Below, in pieces: positions 1 through 5,365 of a stretch of DNA of 5,632 bases (position 1 is the first letter of the stretch; each line of letters starts with the position of its first letter). Source of the stretch: Methanobacteriota archaeon (GTDB lineage Archaea > Thermoplasmatota > Poseidoniia > Poseidoniales > Poseidoniaceae); assembly GCA_002723635.1 (NCBI GenBank), contig PBMM01000047.1, positions 7,197-12,828 of the forward strand. Direction: 5' to 3'. The notes below the pieces were generated by a model. It saw only the letters and a program-made list of their open reading frames with translations. It did no database searches and had not been told where the DNA came from. Both the position numbers and the translations under genes were made by a program.

Positions 1-1512
1 GCGCTTGAACGTATTGAGCACGAGTTGAACGATCGACTGCGCTACTTCGACGGCACGAAAGAAGCAGTGAAGCGGCTTCGCCTCGAGCAACGCACCGAAT
101 ACGACCTTGAGATGCTTCGCGAAGTCGGGCACTGTTTGGCCATTGAGAACTACTCACGGCATTTCGATGGTCGCGAAGCCGGTGAACGCCCGTATTGCCT
201 GCTGGATTTCTTTGCCGCATGCGCCCGGCAATTCCACGGCGACCCAAGCCGTTTCCTGGTTATCATGGACGAGTCCCACGTAACCTTGCCCCAGGTTGGT
301 GGCATGTACCACGGAGACCGAGCACGCAAAGAGAACCTCATCGAGCACGGCTTCAGGCTGCCGTCTGCGGCGGATAATCGGCCGCTGAAGCTCCCCGAGT
401 TCCAGCAACTGGTCCCCCAGATGGTGTACGTTTCTGCCACACCCGGAGAACGTGAGTTGCGGCACTTGTGTGAAGTCACGGGACAAACGGTTCCCGAAGG
501 CTTGCTGCATGTGGCCTCAAAGGGAGGCGCGGGCCAAGCGGACGTGTCAAAGAAAATCCAAGGTTCGCCCTCGATGTACGAGATGCTGCAAACCATCGAT
601 CATCTGCCTCGCATGGAAATTCGGCCGACTGGACTGCTTGATCCAGGCATTGAGGTCCGTCCAACAGAAGGCCAGGTGGCCGACCTGCTCTCAGAAATCA
701 ACGCCCGCATCGAGCGAGGTGAACGGACTTTGGTCACCGTGCTGACCATCAAGTTCGCAGAGGAAGTTGCGGCCTACCTCAGCCGCATGGGCGTCAAAGC
801 CCACCACCTGCACTCGGAGATCGACACCATCGAGCGAACGGAGATCATCAACGCCCTGCGTTTGGGCCTCATCGACGTCATCGTGGGCATCAATCTCCTC
901 AGAGAAGGCCTTGACATCCCCGAAGTCAGTTTGGTCGCCATTTTTGACGCTGATCGCCAAGGCTTCCTCCGCAACGAACGCTCCCTCTTGCAAACGATTG
1001 GACGTGCGGCTCGGAACGCCAACGGTTCCGTCCTCCTGTACGCAGACAGCATGTCCCCTGCCATGAGCGGCGCCATCCGCCAAACGCTCGAACGCCGTGA
1101 ACGCCAAGCACAGGACAACGAACGGCGTGGGATTGTCCCACAAACCATCATCAAAGCCCTCCCGCAGATGGGGCAAGAATCGGAAGGGCTGCTCGAGGGG
1201 ACCACGGCATCGAGCCGCGGCAAGCGCTTAGTGGCCCGAAAAGGAGGTCGAGCAGACCCTGCTGCCCCGGCCTTTTTAGTAACCAACAGCGGAACAGACA
1301 GCGAACACCGGATTTCAATTGAAAATTCTATTTCTCAATTGGAAAACGACGAAGCACTCCCCCTGAGCCGAGAAGCGCTCCAGGAGGTCGCCTTGGAAGT
1401 CAAGTCCGCAATGGAAGATGCCGCGAAGGCCCTTGATTTCGAAGAGGCAGCCCGGTTGCGTGACCGCTTGATGCTCATCAACGACCGGCTTGATGCTGCA
1501 GGGATTGATTGA
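1..1512 (+). CDS. uvrB: UvrB, excinuclease ABC subunit B (5' end outside window)
   Basis: UvrB is the damage-verifying helicase-like subunit of UvrABC nucleotide excision repair; it is loaded by UvrA and recruits UvrC. The frame is open from base 1, so about 260 N-terminal residues with Walker A and the beta-hairpin lie outside the window. Visible in order are the LEQRTEYDLEMLREVG and GIENYSRH-like block (about 85-165), DESHVTLPQ (motif II, 268-294), VSATPG (430-447), IRPTGLLDP (619-645), GINLLREGLDIPEVS (886-930), QTIGRAARN (motif VI, 991-1017), PQTIIK (about 1138-1155) and a C-terminal UVR motif with FEEAARLRD (about 1396-1485). About 42 extra residues sit between VSATPG and IRPTGLLDP compared with bacterial UvrB, and about 10 before DESH. 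The linker before the UVR motif is long and contains an AT-rich stretch at 1313-1341. UvrABC in archaea is generally held to come from bacteria. The gene probably shares a transcript with the next one. Confidence 0.97.
   Translation, partial: ALERIEHELNDRLRYFDGTKEAVKRLRLEQRTEYDLEMLREVGHCLAIENYSRHFDGREAGERPYCLLDFFAACARQFHGDPSRFLVIMDESHVTLPQVGGMYHGDRARKENLIEHGFRLPSAADNRPLKLPEFQQLVPQMVYVSATPGERELRHLCEVTGQTVPEGLLHVASKGGAGQADVSKKIQGSPSMYEMLQTIDHLPRMEIRPTGLLDPGIEVRPTEGQVADLLSEINARIERGERTLVTVLTIKFAEEVAAYLSRMGVKAHHLHSEIDTIERTEIINALRLGLIDVIVGINLLREGLDIPEVSLVAIFDADRQGFLRNERSLLQTIGRAARNANGSVLLYADSMSPAMSGAIRQTLERRERQAQDNERRGIVPQTIIKALPQMGQESEGLLEGTTASSRGKRLVARKGGRADPAAPAFLVTNSGTDSEHRISIENSISQLENDEALPLSREALQEVALEVKSAMEDAAKALDFEEAARLRDRLMLINDRLDAAGID
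1313..1341. repeat. Paired CAATTG motifs inside the uvrB linker
   Basis: Two CAATTG cores lie 20 bases apart (1316-1321 and 1336-1341). The first is the centre of a perfect 12-base palindrome TTTCAATTGAAA (1313-1324); the second is part of TTCTCAATTG (1332-1341). Both longer words recur in the intergenic gap at 3285-3527. The codons here (att tca att gaa aat tct att tct caa ttg) are far more AT-rich than the rest of the gene, which favours ATC for Ile. The encoded linker ISIENSISQLEN is outside the conserved UvrB motifs. The function is unknown. It may be a protein-binding site, a weak internal promoter for the downstream gene, or chance. Confidence 0.55.
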
Positions 1513-1537
1513 AAACGGGCACGAACGAGGACGTGTC

Positions 1538-2545
1538 ATGGCCATCGACCCTGAGCAATTCGACGTCCCCGTCGTTGACTACGACTTCACGGCCACCACC
1601 ACGCCGAAGGGACTGATCGACCAAATGGCCTCTGCAGGAGGATTCACCGCAACAAAGCTGGCCATGGCCCGAGACATCCTCAGGAACATGGGCACTGACC
1701 TCGCAGGCGTTGAGCATGACCCTGCAAAGATGCTGAATTGGCTCTCCTTTCCAGCCTGCTTGTGCGCCACGGGAACAAGAGGCTTCTTCGTGGAAGCCTT
1801 GCGCCGAAAGATGTTCAACGTCGTGTCCACGACATGTGGCACCTTGGACCACGACATCGCTCGCGCTCATGCCGCCTACTACCACGGAGCCTTCGAATTG
1901 GACGACATTGAACTGGGCGAGCATGATTTGATGCGCTTGGGCAACGTCATTGTCCCCACGTCATCGTACGGTGAAATCATCGAAGCCGTTGTCATGCCCG
2001 CCTTGGAGGAAATTCGCAAGGAACGGCTTGAAGAGACTGGGTTGAGCGGCGCGGATGCTTGGGTCGGGTTCGGCTCCATCCACTTGGTCTGGGCACTCGG
2101 CGAGAAAATCGGCACCGAGGATTCCTTGATCTATTGGGCAGCCAAGCATCGCATCCCAGTGTGCATCCCTGGAATCACCGACGGCTCCATCGGGGCACAG
2201 TTGTTCATGTTCAGGCAGAAATACCGCGATTTCCACATCGACACCTTGGCAGATGAGCAGGTAATGAGCGATTTAACCTGGGATGTTGATGCATCCAACG
2301 CCCTAATGATCGGCGGTGGCATCTCAAAACATCACGTCATTTGGTGGAATCAGTACCGTGGTGGTCTCGACGCAGCCGTGTACGTCACCACGGCCCCAGA
2401 GCACGATGGTTCCCTTTCTGGAGCCCGTTTGCGTGAAGCTATTTCTTGGGGAAAGATGCGGCCAGAGGCCCCCAACGTGTGCGTCGAAGGTGATGCAAGC
2501 GTCATCCTGCCCTTGTTGGGCGCAGACCTGTTCACCCAAGGTTGA
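1538..2545 (+). CDS. dys: Deoxyhypusine synthase
   Basis: The enzyme transfers the aminobutyl group of spermidine, with NAD, to one lysine of translation factor aIF5A, the first step of hypusine formation; it acts in the cytoplasm as a homotetramer. The 335-residue product aligns along its length with the family: STTCGTLDHDIARAH (98-111, NAD-binding region), RLGNVIVPTSSYGEI (133-147), the block around PGITDGSIG (211-219), MIGGGISKHH (257-266), TTAPEHDGSLSGAR (284-297), and SWGK with the catalytic lysine at K306 (codon 2453-2455). Length is within the range of about 310-370 for the family. I chose ATG 1538 because GAGG at 1527-1530 lies 7 bases upstream. An in-frame ATG at 1490 would overlap uvrB and add 16 residues with no family match. 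The gap to uvrB is 25 bases, which suggests co-transcription. The last 14 bases overlap the convergent gene on the other strand. Confidence 0.97.
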   Translation: MAIDPEQFDVPVVDYDFTATTTPKGLIDQMASAGGFTATKLAMARDILRNMGTDLAGVEHDPAKMLNWLSFPACLCATGTRGFFVEALRRKMFNVVSTTCGTLDHDIARAHAAYYHGAFELDDIELGEHDLMRLGNVIVPTSSYGEIIEAVVMPALEEIRKERLEETGLSGADAWVGFGSIHLVWALGEKIGTEDSLIYWAAKHRIPVCIPGITDGSIGAQLFMFRQKYRDFHIDTLADEQVMSDLTWDVDASNALMIGGGISKHHVIWWNQYRGGLDAAVYVTTAPEHDGSLSGARLREAISWGKMRPEAPNVCVEGDASVILPLLGADLFTQG

Positions 2546-3218
2546 GCCCGTCGTTCAAGGCAAGATGGTGCATCAACGCCTCCCTGACGGTCATCTGGGG
2601 CCGCCATCCCTCAGATTGACGTGTTGTAAGGAGTGTATGCAAGGGTGCTAGATCGGGTTCTTTGCTATCTTGCACCACCGCTTCAACACGGACATGGGGA
2701 CGGTGTGGTTCTGCAAGCACGTCCACAGAAAAGGCCCCACCTTGGCCGGCCATCCAGCGGCGTTGAAGCAGCCCTGCTTCACGAATCAACTCCTCTGAGG
2801 GCCAACGGCGACGTCCGCTTAGCACCATCTTCGAAGAAGGTACAGCGCCCGAAGCCAGCAACAGCAACGCCTCGATCAGGTCATGTTCCGAAACCCACCA
2901 GCCGTCACGCACCTTGTGCCCCAATTCCAAGGGAGGCCAGAGCTCTTTGGTCAAGGTGGGGACGAGGTCCTGAACCACAACGGTCAGGAGGCAGCCTTCA
3001 CGTTCAATGGTGAGATGGTATCCACTACCAGGCCCAGAAAGATGGACTTCAGCGTGATCTGATTCAACAATGCTCGAGGCCCCCAATGGGTCTCGGCCTG
3101 CGATCAGTTTCCGCACCACGGGCGTCAAACCGGAGACTGGGTGGCCCTTTCTGGCGGCGAATAGAACAACGGATGCAGCGAATCGAGGGTGCAGCCCCTG
3201 CACATCGACCGCCTGCAT
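2532..3218 (-). CDS. Conserved-looking hypothetical protein, 228 aa
   Basis: I do not recognise the family. The frame is long and reads like a soluble globular protein: no signal peptide, no membrane segment, one Cys (C76), and six Trp, including GWWVSEHDLIEALLLLASG at 106-124. The N-terminal third (GLHPRFAASVVLFAARKGHPVSG) and the C-terminal MTVREALMHHLALNDG look helical, with a likely beta region at 55-85 (AEVHLSGPGSGYHLTIEREG). The open frame continues upstream to 3392. I chose the ATG at 3216-3218 because a purine-rich AAGGGG lies 5 bases before it and the upstream extension is Arg/Ser/Cys-rich and not protein-like. The gene is divergent from the PRC-barrel gene and convergent with deoxyhypusine synthase, whose end it overlaps by 14 bases. 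It is not in an operon here. The competing plus-strand frame at 2633-3013 looks like a shadow. Confidence 0.72.
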   Translation of the reverse strand: MQAVDVQGLHPRFAASVVLFAARKGHPVSGLTPVVRKLIAGRDPLGASSIVESDHAEVHLSGPGSGYHLTIEREGCLLTVVVQDLVPTLTKELWPPLELGHKVRDGWWVSEHDLIEALLLLASGAVPSSKMVLSGRRRWPSEELIREAGLLQRRWMAGQGGAFSVDVLAEPHRPHVRVEAVVQDSKEPDLAPLHTLLTTRQSEGWRPQMTVREALMHHLALNDGLNLG

Positions 3219-3284
3219 GCTCGCCCCTTCGCGCCGGCACCTATGAGTGCGCCGACTGGTATTTTGACGAAATTTGACTGATTC

Positions 3285-3300
3285 CAATTGAGAATATACA
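3285..3300 (-). promoter_or_regulatory. TATA-like element joined to TTCTCAATTG motif
   Basis: Read on the minus strand this is TGTATATTCTCAATTG, an AT-rich TATA-like run directly followed by the CAATTG core. It ends 66 bases before the start codon of the unknown protein. The last ten bases (TTCTCAATTG) are identical to the plus-strand copy at 3518-3527 and to the copy within uvrB at 1332-1341. The likely role is a core promoter or operator for the minus-strand gene. This is inferred from position and repetition only. Confidence 0.4.
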
Positions 3301-3396
3301 GAATTTAGACAATTACGGCCCTCAGAGAGGCCAAATGGGTCCGTCGGATCGCGCTGACCACAATTCGCTCTCAGGAAAGCTGGGATATGCAATGTC

Positions 3397-3414
3397 TTTC
3401 AATTGAAATTCTAG
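3397..3414. repeat. TTTCAATTGAAA palindrome, second copy
   Basis: Bases 3397-3408 are a perfect 12-base palindrome identical to 1313-1324 in uvrB. Similarity continues into the flank as TTCTA in both copies, offset by one base. It lies near the middle of the divergent gap, 11 bases before the inverted repeat at 3425-3440. A symmetric site of this kind fits a homodimeric DNA-binding protein. The protein is not known. Confidence 0.45.
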
Positions 3415-3424
3415 TCAGAATGAA

Positions 3425-3440
3425 ACGCATCCAGATGCGT
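3425..3440. promoter_or_regulatory. Perfect inverted repeat, possible operator
   Basis: ACGCATC (3425-3431) and GATGCGT (3434-3440) are exact reverse complements separated by CA. The dyad is GC-richer than the AT-rich gap around it. The two-base spacer is too short for an RNA hairpin loop without opening pairs, so a binding site for a dimeric regulator is more likely than a terminator. It sits roughly midway between the two divergent start codons. Confidence 0.4.
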
Positions 3441-3484
3441 ACACAGTTACGGAAATGGATTATGCGTCAAACCGATTTATGATG

Positions 3485-3495
3485 AAATTCAATTG
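3485..3495. repeat. CAATTG motif, divergent copy
   Basis: AAATTCAATTG ends at 3495 and holds the third CAATTG core of the gap. It lacks the TTCTC flank of the other copies. On the reverse strand it reads CAATTGAATTT, resembling the TTTCAATTGAAA type with changes. The core is 32 bases upstream of the copy at 3522. Confidence 0.3.
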
Positions 3496-3511
3496 ATTAC
3501 GAGAAATAATC

Positions 3512-3527
3512 CTCTAATTCTCAATTG
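3512..3527 (+). promoter_or_regulatory. AT-rich element joined to TTCTCAATTG motif
   Basis: CTCTAATTCTCAATTG ends 71 bases before the PRC-barrel start codon. This nearly mirrors the 66-base distance of the minus-strand copy from its own gene. The shared word is TTCTCAATTG (3518-3527). The preceding CTAATT could act as a weak TATA box. Matching orientation and distance to two different genes argue for a promoter-linked element. Confidence 0.4.
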
Positions 3528-3598
3528 AACAGTTACATTATCCGTCGAAGACATTAAGAATCCCCCTCATCACAGGCGGTGCAACGGGAAGGGAGAAC

Positions 3599-4192
3599 AT
3601 GGCACCAACAGACTACCACATTCAGGAATTGATGCAACGTGACGTGTACGTCAAGGACACCAAAGTGGGCACCATCATCGGCGAACGGCACCACCCCAAC
3701 GAATCGCGCGTGCGATCCGTTCGCCTCCTCGTAGAAACAGACGTTGCAGGCGAATTCATGCGCAAGCCGGCCGAATTTGCACCCCTCCCAAAGGAACTCC
3801 TTCACAGCATCAACGACGACGGCTCCGTCCGCCTTTCCAAGTCCATGCGCGAACTCCAGCGCCGCTGGCGCAACACCGTGCGCATCGATGAACAGCTCTA
3901 CGCACCCGACGAAATGCTCGACCGAGCCGTCTTGGACAACCAGGGCAACGAAGTGGGCATCATCACTGGTCTGCTCAAGGTGAAGCGGACCTACAAGGGA
4001 TTCATCGTCACCTTGCGGGTCGGCGTGCAACAGCGTTACGAGCTCGGAGAGACCATTCGGCTCCCCCTCACCGCCATCGCCCGCACCCGCGATCGCCTCG
4101 ATGAAGTCGTCCTTGGCCGTACCTTTGAACGGGCCATGCAACTGCCGTCGTACATCACACTCAACGAGATGGACGCCTCGGAATTCGAGTGA
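3599..4192 (+). CDS. Protein with two PRC-barrel-like domains
   Basis: The 197-residue soluble protein has two related halves. The first (about 8-55) has ELMQRDVYVKDTKVGTIIGE; the second (about 104-172) has EMLDRAVLDNQGNEVGIITGLLKV, then a strand GFIVTLRV, and LGETIRLPLTAIARTRDRLDEVVL. The pattern of name-and-Gly-rich beta strands (VxDxxGxxVGxI...) followed by LPxxxI...DxxxL is that of PRC-barrel folds, found in RimM, photosynthetic reaction centre H subunits and many small archaeal proteins, including the CdpB cell-division proteins of haloarchaea. A charged helical linker (80-95, SKSMRELQRRWRNTVR) joins the halves. No catalytic motif, signal peptide or membrane segment is seen. The start ATG is preceded by GGGAAGGGAG (3586-3595). 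A role as an adaptor is inferred from fold only; the exact function is unknown. It ends 51 bases before tRNA-Ile in the same direction. Confidence 0.88.
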   Translation: MAPTDYHIQELMQRDVYVKDTKVGTIIGERHHPNESRVRSVRLLVETDVAGEFMRKPAEFAPLPKELLHSINDDGSVRLSKSMRELQRRWRNTVRIDEQLYAPDEMLDRAVLDNQGNEVGIITGLLKVKRTYKGFIVTLRVGVQQRYELGETIRLPLTAIARTRDRLDEVVLGRTFERAMQLPSYITLNEMDASEFE

Positions 4193-4202
4193 TTGCCTCA
4201 CC

Positions 4203-4219
4203 GTCATCCTTTTGATGAC
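4203..4219 (+). terminator. Small hairpin between PRC-barrel gene and tRNA
   Basis: GTCATC (4203-4208) and GATGAC (4214-4219) form a perfect six-pair stem around the loop CTTTT. It lies 10 bases after the stop codon and 24 bases before the tRNA. There is no T-run after the stem, and archaeal termination depends mainly on T-runs, so it may instead be a processing or stabilising hairpin, or chance. Confidence 0.3.
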
Positions 4220-4243
4220 ACGTCAGGTCGGCGGCGTGCCCAA

Positions 4244-4317
4244 GCGCGGGTAGCTTAGTCGGTTGGAGCACCCGGCTGATAACCGGGAGGTCGCAGGTTC
4301 GAGTCCTGCCTCGCGCA
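4244..4317 (+). tRNA. tRNA-Ile (anticodon GAU)
   Basis: A complete 74-base cloverleaf can be drawn. The acceptor stem is GCGCGGG (4244-4250) with CTCGCGC (4310-4316), including one G-U pair. The D arm is GCTT/GAGC (4253-4256 / 4266-4269). The anticodon stem CCCGG/CCGGG (4271-4275 / 4283-4287) closes the loop CTGATAA with anticodon GAT at 4278-4280. The variable loop is five bases (4288-4292), and the T arm is GCAGG/CCTGC with loop TTCGAGT (4293-4309). The discriminator is A4317. The 3' CCA is not encoded (CTC follows) and there is no intron. It reads AUC and AUU codons. No clear TATA box precedes it. The PRPP synthase start follows 45 bases later on the same strand. Confidence 0.97.
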
Positions 4318-4362
4318 CTCACACCCTTCCACGGGAAAGCACTTGAAGCGCCGGTCGAAGCA

Positions 4363-5307
4363 ATGCATGTGGCGGTCGTCTCCAGCAGCAACGCGCGGGC
4401 CATCGCGGAGGAACTGGCCGCCAGCCTCGGATGGAGGCATATCCCGGCAGAATCTCGTCGTTTTCCTGACACAGAAGGCTACGTCCGAATGCCGGAAGAG
4501 CACCGTGAGGCCATCCGCACCGAGCCCGTCGTCGTGGTTTCAAACACCTTCCCCGACGCCGGCATCGTGGAAACCCTGCTTTTGCTGGACTTGATCCGGG
4601 ACCTCCGAGCGGGACGAATGGAAAATTTACGAAATATCGGGCCCCAGGCCATGGATGACGTCGGATCTGGCGTGATTTTGGCCATTCCCTACTATGGGTA
4701 TGCCCGACAAGACAAGCGATTCAAGCCCGGTGAGCCGATTTCAGCCAAAGCCATCGGTCGACTCTTGGCCGCCCATTGCGACGCGATGGTCGTGCTTGAC
4801 CTCCACGCGCCCGCCGTGCTCGAGGACATGCCGGTGCCGGTCGCGTTCACCAGCGCCATGCCTGAACTCGCTGCTCACCTTCAATCGACGGTCAAACCGG
4901 ACTTCGTGCTCTCACCCGACAAAGGCGCCATCGATCGGGCTTCGGCGGTGGCCGAGGAGATCGGATGTGGTTTCTCCTATCTCGAGAAAACCCGCATCGA
5001 CGCCCACACCATCGTTCACAAAGCGAAAGATTTGGACGTCGACGGCAAAATTGTCGCCATCGTTGACGACATGATCGCGACGGGCGGGACCATCTGCCGT
5101 GCTGCGGAAGCACTGCGAAGCCAAGGCGCCATCGCCGTTCATGCGGCATGTTGCCATGGTTTGTTCACCGGCGGGGCCATCAACAGGCTCTCTAGTTTCG
5201 TCGACGGCGTCCATGCCACGGGGAGCTTGCCCAACCCCCGTGGGGTCATCGAGGGCGGTCCTGCGCTCGCGCGGGGCGTCGAATCCATTCTCAAAACGTG
5301 GTCCTGA
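4363..5307 (+). CDS. prs: Ribose-phosphate pyrophosphokinase (PRPP synthase)
   Basis: The enzyme makes PRPP from ribose 5-phosphate and ATP, feeding purine, pyrimidine, His, Trp and NAD synthesis in the cytoplasm. The 314-residue protein carries the N-terminal SSSN plus RRFPDTEGYVRM (32-43), PYYGYARQDKRFKPGEPISAK (ATP-binding flexible region, 109-129), the metal-site DLHAP (146-150), LEKTRID with catalytic K209 and R211, and the PRPP loop VDDMIATGGT (234-243). Length matches the usual 285-320. About 15 extra residues at 84-101 (GRMENLRNIGPQAMDDVG) precede IPYYGYARQD, where most family members have a short turn. The family TDT before the IPNP-like motif is here TGS (287-289). ATG 4363 is chosen because it gives the expected N-terminal strand. 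It has no strong Shine-Dalgarno sequence, so the mRNA may be leaderless or processed from a transcript with the upstream tRNA. Confidence 0.96.
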   Translation: MHVAVVSSSNARAIAEELAASLGWRHIPAESRRFPDTEGYVRMPEEHREAIRTEPVVVVSNTFPDAGIVETLLLLDLIRDLRAGRMENLRNIGPQAMDDVGSGVILAIPYYGYARQDKRFKPGEPISAKAIGRLLAAHCDAMVVLDLHAPAVLEDMPVPVAFTSAMPELAAHLQSTVKPDFVLSPDKGAIDRASAVAEEIGCGFSYLEKTRIDAHTIVHKAKDLDVDGKIVAIVDDMIATGGTICRAAEALRSQGAIAVHAACCHGLFTGGAINRLSSFVDGVHATGSLPNPRGVIEGGPALARGVESILKTWS

Positions 5308-5316
5308 GGCACGCTG

Positions 5317-5334
5317 AACGCATTCCGGTGCGTT
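5317..5334. promoter_or_regulatory. Inverted repeat abutting the L7Ae TATA box
   Basis: AACGCA (5317-5322) and TGCGTT (5329-5334) are exact inverted copies around TTCCGG. The right arm runs into the TATA box at 5333 and covers the BRE position just upstream. Two readings are possible: an operator blocking TBP/TFB loading, or an RNA hairpin ending the PRPP synthase transcript 9 bases after its stop codon, with TTT following. TCCGG also flanks the TATA box as a direct repeat (5324-5328 and 5339-5343). Confidence 0.35.
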
Positions 5335-5339
5335 TATAT
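5333..5339 (+). promoter_or_regulatory. Archaeal TATA box for L7Ae
   Basis: TTTATAT is the best match in the window to the archaeal TATA consensus. It lies in the 77-base gap between PRPP synthase and L7Ae. With the usual spacing of about 25 bases, transcription would start near 5360-5362 and leave a leader of about 23-25 bases, enough to contain the Shine-Dalgarno sequence and the proposed kink-turn. An 8-base palindrome CCACGTGG (5345-5352) lies between the TATA box and the predicted start; its role is unknown. Confidence 0.75.
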
Positions 5340-5365
5340 CCGGACCACGTGGCGCACGGCTTACC

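Larger units (their letters stand above)
3219..3598. other. AT-rich divergent intergenic region
   Basis: These 380 bases separate the divergent unknown-protein and PRC-barrel genes and should hold both promoters. No credible gene was seen. Base composition is clearly more AT-rich than the flanks, especially from 3280 to 3545. It contains four CAATTG motifs (3285-3290, 3400-3405, 3490-3495, 3522-3527), a perfect inverted repeat (3425-3440), and an 8-base direct repeat ACAGTTAC (3443-3450 and 3529-3536). No canonical TTTATATA box is present. The best TATA-like stretches are TGTATATT on the minus strand (3300-3293) and CTAATTCT on the plus strand. A small RNA cannot be excluded, but nothing supports one. 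Confidence 0.7.

Noticed and set aside
691..1286. Long minus-strand frames of 161 and 170 codons opposite uvrB
   Set aside because: They lie opposite well-conserved UvrB helicase motifs and are explained as shadows of a codon-biased gene.
1490..1537. Earlier ATG for deoxyhypusine synthase at 1490
   Set aside because: It would overlap uvrB and add 16 residues with no family similarity, while ATG 1538 has GAGG 7 bases upstream.
2633..3013. Plus-strand frame with GTG start and AAGGAG overlapping it
   Set aside because: The product is His/Pro/Arg-rich with no domain character, and it lies wholly opposite the more protein-like minus-strand frame. The ribosome-binding site is too close to the start.
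3219..3392. Upstream extension of the minus-strand gene to a start at 3392
   Set aside because: The added 58 residues are Arg/Ser/Cys-rich and run through the AT-rich motif region. The ATG at 3218 has a better ribosome-binding site.
3457..3512. GGATTAT / ATAATCC inverted pair, 42 bases apart
   Set aside because: Seven-base AT-rich inverted matches at this distance are expected by chance in such a region.
3280..3545. CRISPR array or mobile element remnant suggested by repeated short motifs
   Set aside because: The repeats are 10-12 bases, irregularly spaced and in both orientations. No leader, spacer regularity, transposase or target duplication is seen.
3554..4207. 217-codon minus-strand frame opposite the PRC-barrel gene
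   Set aside because: The plus-strand product has a recognisable repeat structure and a ribosome-binding site. The minus frame is Val/His/Asp-rich in the manner of an antisense shadow.
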